Assembly (NCBI GenBank): GCA_020831485.1
Contig: JAFIGG010000037.1
Span: 1 to 36,602, forward strand
Length of the DNA stretch: 36,602 nt
Origin: Opitutales bacterium
GTDB taxonomy: Bacteria > Verrucomicrobiota > Verrucomicrobiia > Opitutales > Oceanipulchritudinaceae
Direction: 5' to 3'
Positions 34,103 through 36,602 of the stretch are shown here, piece by piece. The notes beneath the pieces were generated by a model. It saw nothing but the letters and a program-made list of their open reading frames with translations, was not told where the DNA came from and made no database searches. Position 1 is the stretch's first letter; each line of letters starts with the position of its first letter. Position numbers and translations under genes: made by a program.

Positions 34103-36289
34103 CTACAGCCACTTGTTGATCGTCTGCAGGAGCTTCTCTGGCTTCAAAGGCTTGCTGAGGTAGTCATTCATGCCTTTGGCCTTGAACTTTTCAGCGTCAC
34201 CGATCATCGCGTAGGCTGTCAAAGCAATGATGGGGATTTCCGGTTTTCCGGAACGTATCTGTTCCTCCCGGATTTTACCGGTCGCTTCCATCCCGTCCAT
34301 TTTGGGCATTTTGATGTCCATCAGGACAATGTCGTAGGTCGCATGCTTTAGTGCCCGCAGAACTTCTTCACCGTTGCTGACCATATCTACCCGGGCTCCC
34401 ATTCTTTCGAGCATCAGCGCCAGCACGCGCTGGCTGATCAGATTGTCTTCAGCCAGCAATATATGCGCCTCCCGCTTCAGGCGTTTGCTGCCATTGTTCG
34501 CTTCAGGTGCTTCGGCAGGGTCCGTTTCGGAGTCGACACCAGGTAAAGCGAAAGGCAATTCGAACCAGAATGTGGAGCCTTCACTGCTTCCACTGATGAC
34601 TCCGATTTCGCCGCCCATTCGCTCAACCAGTTGCTTGCAAATAGCCAGGCCAAGGCCTGTGCCGCCGTGCTGCCGGGTTGTGGTCGTGTCGAGCTGGGAA
34701 AAGGTCTTGAACAACCGATTCTGCTTGTCGGACGGAATGCCCGGGCCTTCATCGACAACGGATATCCGCAGCCGCACAATATCCTCACTCCGTGTCAGTA
34801 ACTCAACAGAAGTGCGAACCGTTCCAGTTTCCATGAATTTGATAGCATTGTCCGTCAGATTGGTCAGGATTTGACGAACACGTCCAGCGTCTCCCCTGAG
34901 CATTTGCGGGATTTCTTCATCGATAGTGTGGACCAATTGAATGCCTTTTTTCCGGGCAGGAATTTCCAACAAAGCCTGCAAGTCGCTCAACAATTCGGCA
35001 AAGCTGAAGTCAATGGACTGAAGCTGAATCTTGCCTGCCTCAATCCTTGAAAAGTCCAAAATTTCATTGACCAGATTCAGTAGATGATCAGCGCATTCCT
35101 GGACGGTTTCAGCGTATTCAGTTTGCTCCTCTGACAGTTCAGTATCCAGCAGAAGATTGCTCATGCCGACAATGCCATTCATGGGCGTGCGGATCTCATG
35201 GCTCATGTTCGCCAGAAATTGACTTTTAGCCCCATTCGCCAAAGCCGCCTCGGTTGCATGCTGATTCGCTTCTTCAATGGCTTCACGCAAACGTTGGTTT
35301 GTGCGCAGGAGTCGCTCCTCCATTGTTTTTCGTTGGGTGATGTCGATGTGCGATCCCGCTACAATCAGTGGATTGCCCGATGGGCCCCTCTCGTAGATAC
35401 GTCCGCGGTCCAATACCCAGATCCAGTGTCCGTCCTTGTGACGGCGCCTGAATTCACATTCGTAAAACTCTAGTTCGCCTGTCAGGTGCTTTTCCAGCAT
35501 GGCTTTGGCCGTTTCCAAATCGTCAGGATGGAGCGACTGTTCCCAGGTCTGAATCGATATTGGCTCTAGTTCGGAAAGGCGCGATCCTACCATTTCCGCC
35601 CAGCGATCGTTCAAATTCAGTTTTCCTGTTGAGACCTCCCATTCCCATGTTGCCGCTCCGGTGCCTTCGATCAATGCAGACAGGCGTCGTTCGTTGTCTT
35701 TGATCGCCTGGTCCGCCTGGTCTCGCCGCAGTCGGCCAATAAGGAGCATGCCCAGAATAACGGTGCCGATTGGGTAGATAACAATGACCGGCAGCGCGAC
35801 AACTTCCAAAACCATCAGGCCTCGCTCCCAGCCGAGCGTGAACATCAACAGCAGCATGACAATGTGAACGACAACTCCCAGCAGGTAGAGTTGTTTCCAG
35901 CTCAGGTTTTCTGGCTTTTTGCTGCAAATATGGCGGGCGCCCATGCCGATCAGCCCTGAGCTGAGGATTGTGAAAACACCGGTCCAAGCTGCTGCGCCGC
36001 CTTCGTAGAGTCGATAAACAGCCGTCATAAGCATCAGCATCGCCGTAGGGACCAGTCCAAAGAAGAGGCCACTGATGGCGAGCAGGACGGATCTTGTGTC
36101 GAAAATAATGCCCGCCTGAAAAGTGTAGGGAACCAGCATGATTCCGATGCCGATCAATCCCAGGCTGAATCCGAGTATCAGCTGTCGCCACGAGCGCCGG
36201 CCCGCTGGGTAGTAGCTGATAAACAGGTCGTAGATCAAAACGGCGGCCAGCAGGAGGGCTATGTTGTGGAGGATGGCAACAGAAACCAT
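34103..36289 (-). CDS. Hybrid sensor histidine kinase (5TMR-LYT, PAS, HisKA, HATPase, REC)
   Basis: This 728-aa membrane kinase has a 5TM-LYT-type sensor (about 1-195). It has six hydrophobic helices and the family motif [24 protein letters not shown]_3 domain follows (about 205-325; [22 protein letters not shown]), then a coiled coil, HisKA with phospho-acceptor H364 ([13 protein letters not shown]), and HATPase ([22 protein letters not shown]). The C-terminal receiver has D658 ([12 protein letters not shown]) and the K of LSKPLKP. It would phosphorylate itself and pass phosphate to its own receiver; the onward HPt/regulator partner is not in the window. The ATG at 36289 is the only start that keeps the first helix. 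It converges on the XylR-like gene across the terminator. Confidence 0.95.
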   Translation of the reverse strand: MVSVAILHNIALLLAAVLIYDLFISYYPAGRRSWRQLILGFSLGLIGIGIMLVPYTFQAGIIFDTRSVLLAISGLFFGLVPTAMLMLMTAVYRLYEGGAAAWTGVFTILSSGLIGMGARHICSKKPENLSWKQLYLLGVVVHIVMLLLMFTLGWERGLMVLEVVALPVIVIYPIGTVILGMLLIGRLRRDQADQAIKDNERRLSALIEGTGAATWEWEVSTGKLNLNDRWAEMVGSRLSELEPISIQTWEQSLHPDDLETAKAMLEKHLTGELEFYECEFRRRHKDGHWIWVLDRGRIYERGPSGNPLIVAGSHIDITQRKTMEERLLRTNQRLREAIEEANQHATEAALANGAKSQFLANMSHEIRTPMNGIVGMSNLLLDTELSEEQTEYAETVQECADHLLNLVNEILDFSRIEAGKIQLQSIDFSFAELLSDLQALLEIPARKKGIQLVHTIDEEIPQMLRGDAGRVRQILTNLTDNAIKFMETGTVRTSVELLTRSEDIVRLRISVVDEGPGIPSDKQNRLFKTFSQLDTTTTRQHGGTGLGLAICKQLVERMGGEIGVISGSSEGSTFWFELPFALPGVDSETDPAEAPEANNGSKRLKREAHILLAEDNLISQRVLALMLERMGARVDMVSNGEEVLRALKHATYDIVLMDIKMPKMDGMEATGKIREEQIRSGKPEIPIIALTAYAMIGDAEKFKAKGMNDYLSKPLKPEKLLQTINKWL

Positions 36290-36296
36290 GATGTGT

Positions 36297-36310
36297 AGGG
36301 GCTTGCCCCT
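36297..36310. promoter_or_regulatory. Palindrome just upstream of the histidine kinase start
   Basis: AGGGGCTTGCCCCT has 6-bp GC-rich arms around two bases and lies 7 bp before the kinase ATG, where a ribosome would bind. It could be an operator or an RNA hairpin that limits translation. No sequence-based evidence decides between them. Confidence 0.35.
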
Positions 36311-36478
36311 CTGAATTCACTGAGAAGATTTTCGTAAAGCAATGCACTTTTGGCAAGATCGATATATTGCTGGGAGAAAGAAGAAATTTCATCCCGAATT
36401 TTTGAGTAAAGCAGAAATGTTGCCGAATTGTAACCTAATCGCCCTTGCCAAACAGTGGTCTGTCTTTTTTAAAGGGCT

Positions 36479-36602
36479 ATGGCAGAAAATAACCCGAATC
36501 CTACATCTTTGAATCGCCGTGGTTTTCTTAAGCTGGGGGCACTTTCATCTCTGGCCCTGGGTTCCGGGGTCGGTTTGTCCAGCGCTGGCGCCGCAGCCCA
36601 AA
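36479..36602 (+). CDS. Tat-exported protein, 5' end only
   Basis: The open frame begins at the ATG at 36479, with AAGGG two bases upstream, and runs off the window after 41 codons. It starts MAENNPNPTSLNRRGFLKLG. The twin-arginine motif NRRGFLK is followed by a hydrophobic stretch (LGALSSLALGSGVGL) and an Ala-rich region where a signal peptidase would cut. This is a Tat signal, so the mature part is a protein exported in folded form, often a cofactor enzyme such as an oxidoreductase, or a sulfatase-like hydrolase. The mature domain is outside the window, so no family can be named. It diverges from the kinase with 189 bp between them. Confidence 0.75.
   Translation, partial: MAENNPNPTSLNRRGFLKLGALSSLALGSGVGLSSAGAAAQ

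Noticed and set aside
33913-34119. A 68-codon frame in the spacer after the XylR-like gene
   Set aside because: It runs through the terminator hairpin, has no ribosome-binding site, and its composition is unlike that of the neighbours.
1-36602. tRNA, rRNA, riboswitch, CRISPR array or insertion sequence
   Set aside because: No cloverleaf, rRNA-like core, conserved aptamer, regularly spaced repeat or transposase was seen. Coding density leaves no gap longer than about 190 bp apart from the 220-bp spacer after the XylR-like gene.

Overview
This 36.6-kb window is a gene-dense piece of a moderately GC-rich bacterial chromosome. It holds 29 protein-coding genes, two of them cut by the window ends, and no rRNA, tRNA, CRISPR array or insertion sequence that I can see. 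I infer a Verrucomicrobiota member, probably of the Opitutae/Puniceicoccales kind. The reasons are a Gram-negative envelope (TolC/MFP/RND efflux, ExbD, lipoprotein signals) together with a Firmicutes-like mcsA-mcsB-clpC operon, a XylR-type AraC regulator, a GH43 glycosidase, and a Trp/Tyr-rich C-terminal module on a secreted cyclophilin. This placement rests on gene content, not on a marker tree.

Layout. Positions 1-5675 (minus strand) read like one six-gene unit: cytosolic cyclophilin, MenH-like hydrolase, M32 carboxypeptidase, secreted cyclophilin, HAD phosphatase and a truncated ATE-like transferase. Positions 5856-13220 (plus) carry the glutamate synthase large subunit, a CysJ-like NADPH diflavin reductase and a family-4-like uracil-DNA glycosylase. 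Positions 13295-15554 (minus) carry a HmuV-like ABC ATPase and a GlcD-like FAD oxidase. Positions 15664-20745 (plus) carry a class IV aminotransferase followed by mcsA-mcsB-clpC, the protein-arginine phosphorylation and degradation system. Positions 20801-24038 (minus) carry scpB, pheA and a Sad-like aldehyde dehydrogenase. Positions 24198-26098 (plus) carry two ExbD proteins and a GH43 enzyme with its own promoter. Positions 26101-32241 (minus) form a five-gene export operon (DUF2892, DUF6132, TolC, MFP, RND). It faces an ArsR regulator at 32294, which is followed by a XylR-like regulator. A bidirectional terminator at 34048-34080 separates these from a hybrid histidine kinase (minus). A Tat-exported protein begins at the right edge.

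Three loci suggest genes that work together. (1) The ArsR/DUF2892/DUF6132/TolC-MFP-RND locus has two opposed promoters with consensus -35 boxes, whose -10 boxes share one 18-bp palindrome. (2) gltB has no gltD next to it but is followed by a CysJ-like flavoprotein that could supply electrons. (3) mcsA-mcsB-clpC is present without ctsR. The UDG-like protein is also unusual because it keeps only two candidate cysteine ligands for the family's iron-sulfur cluster.
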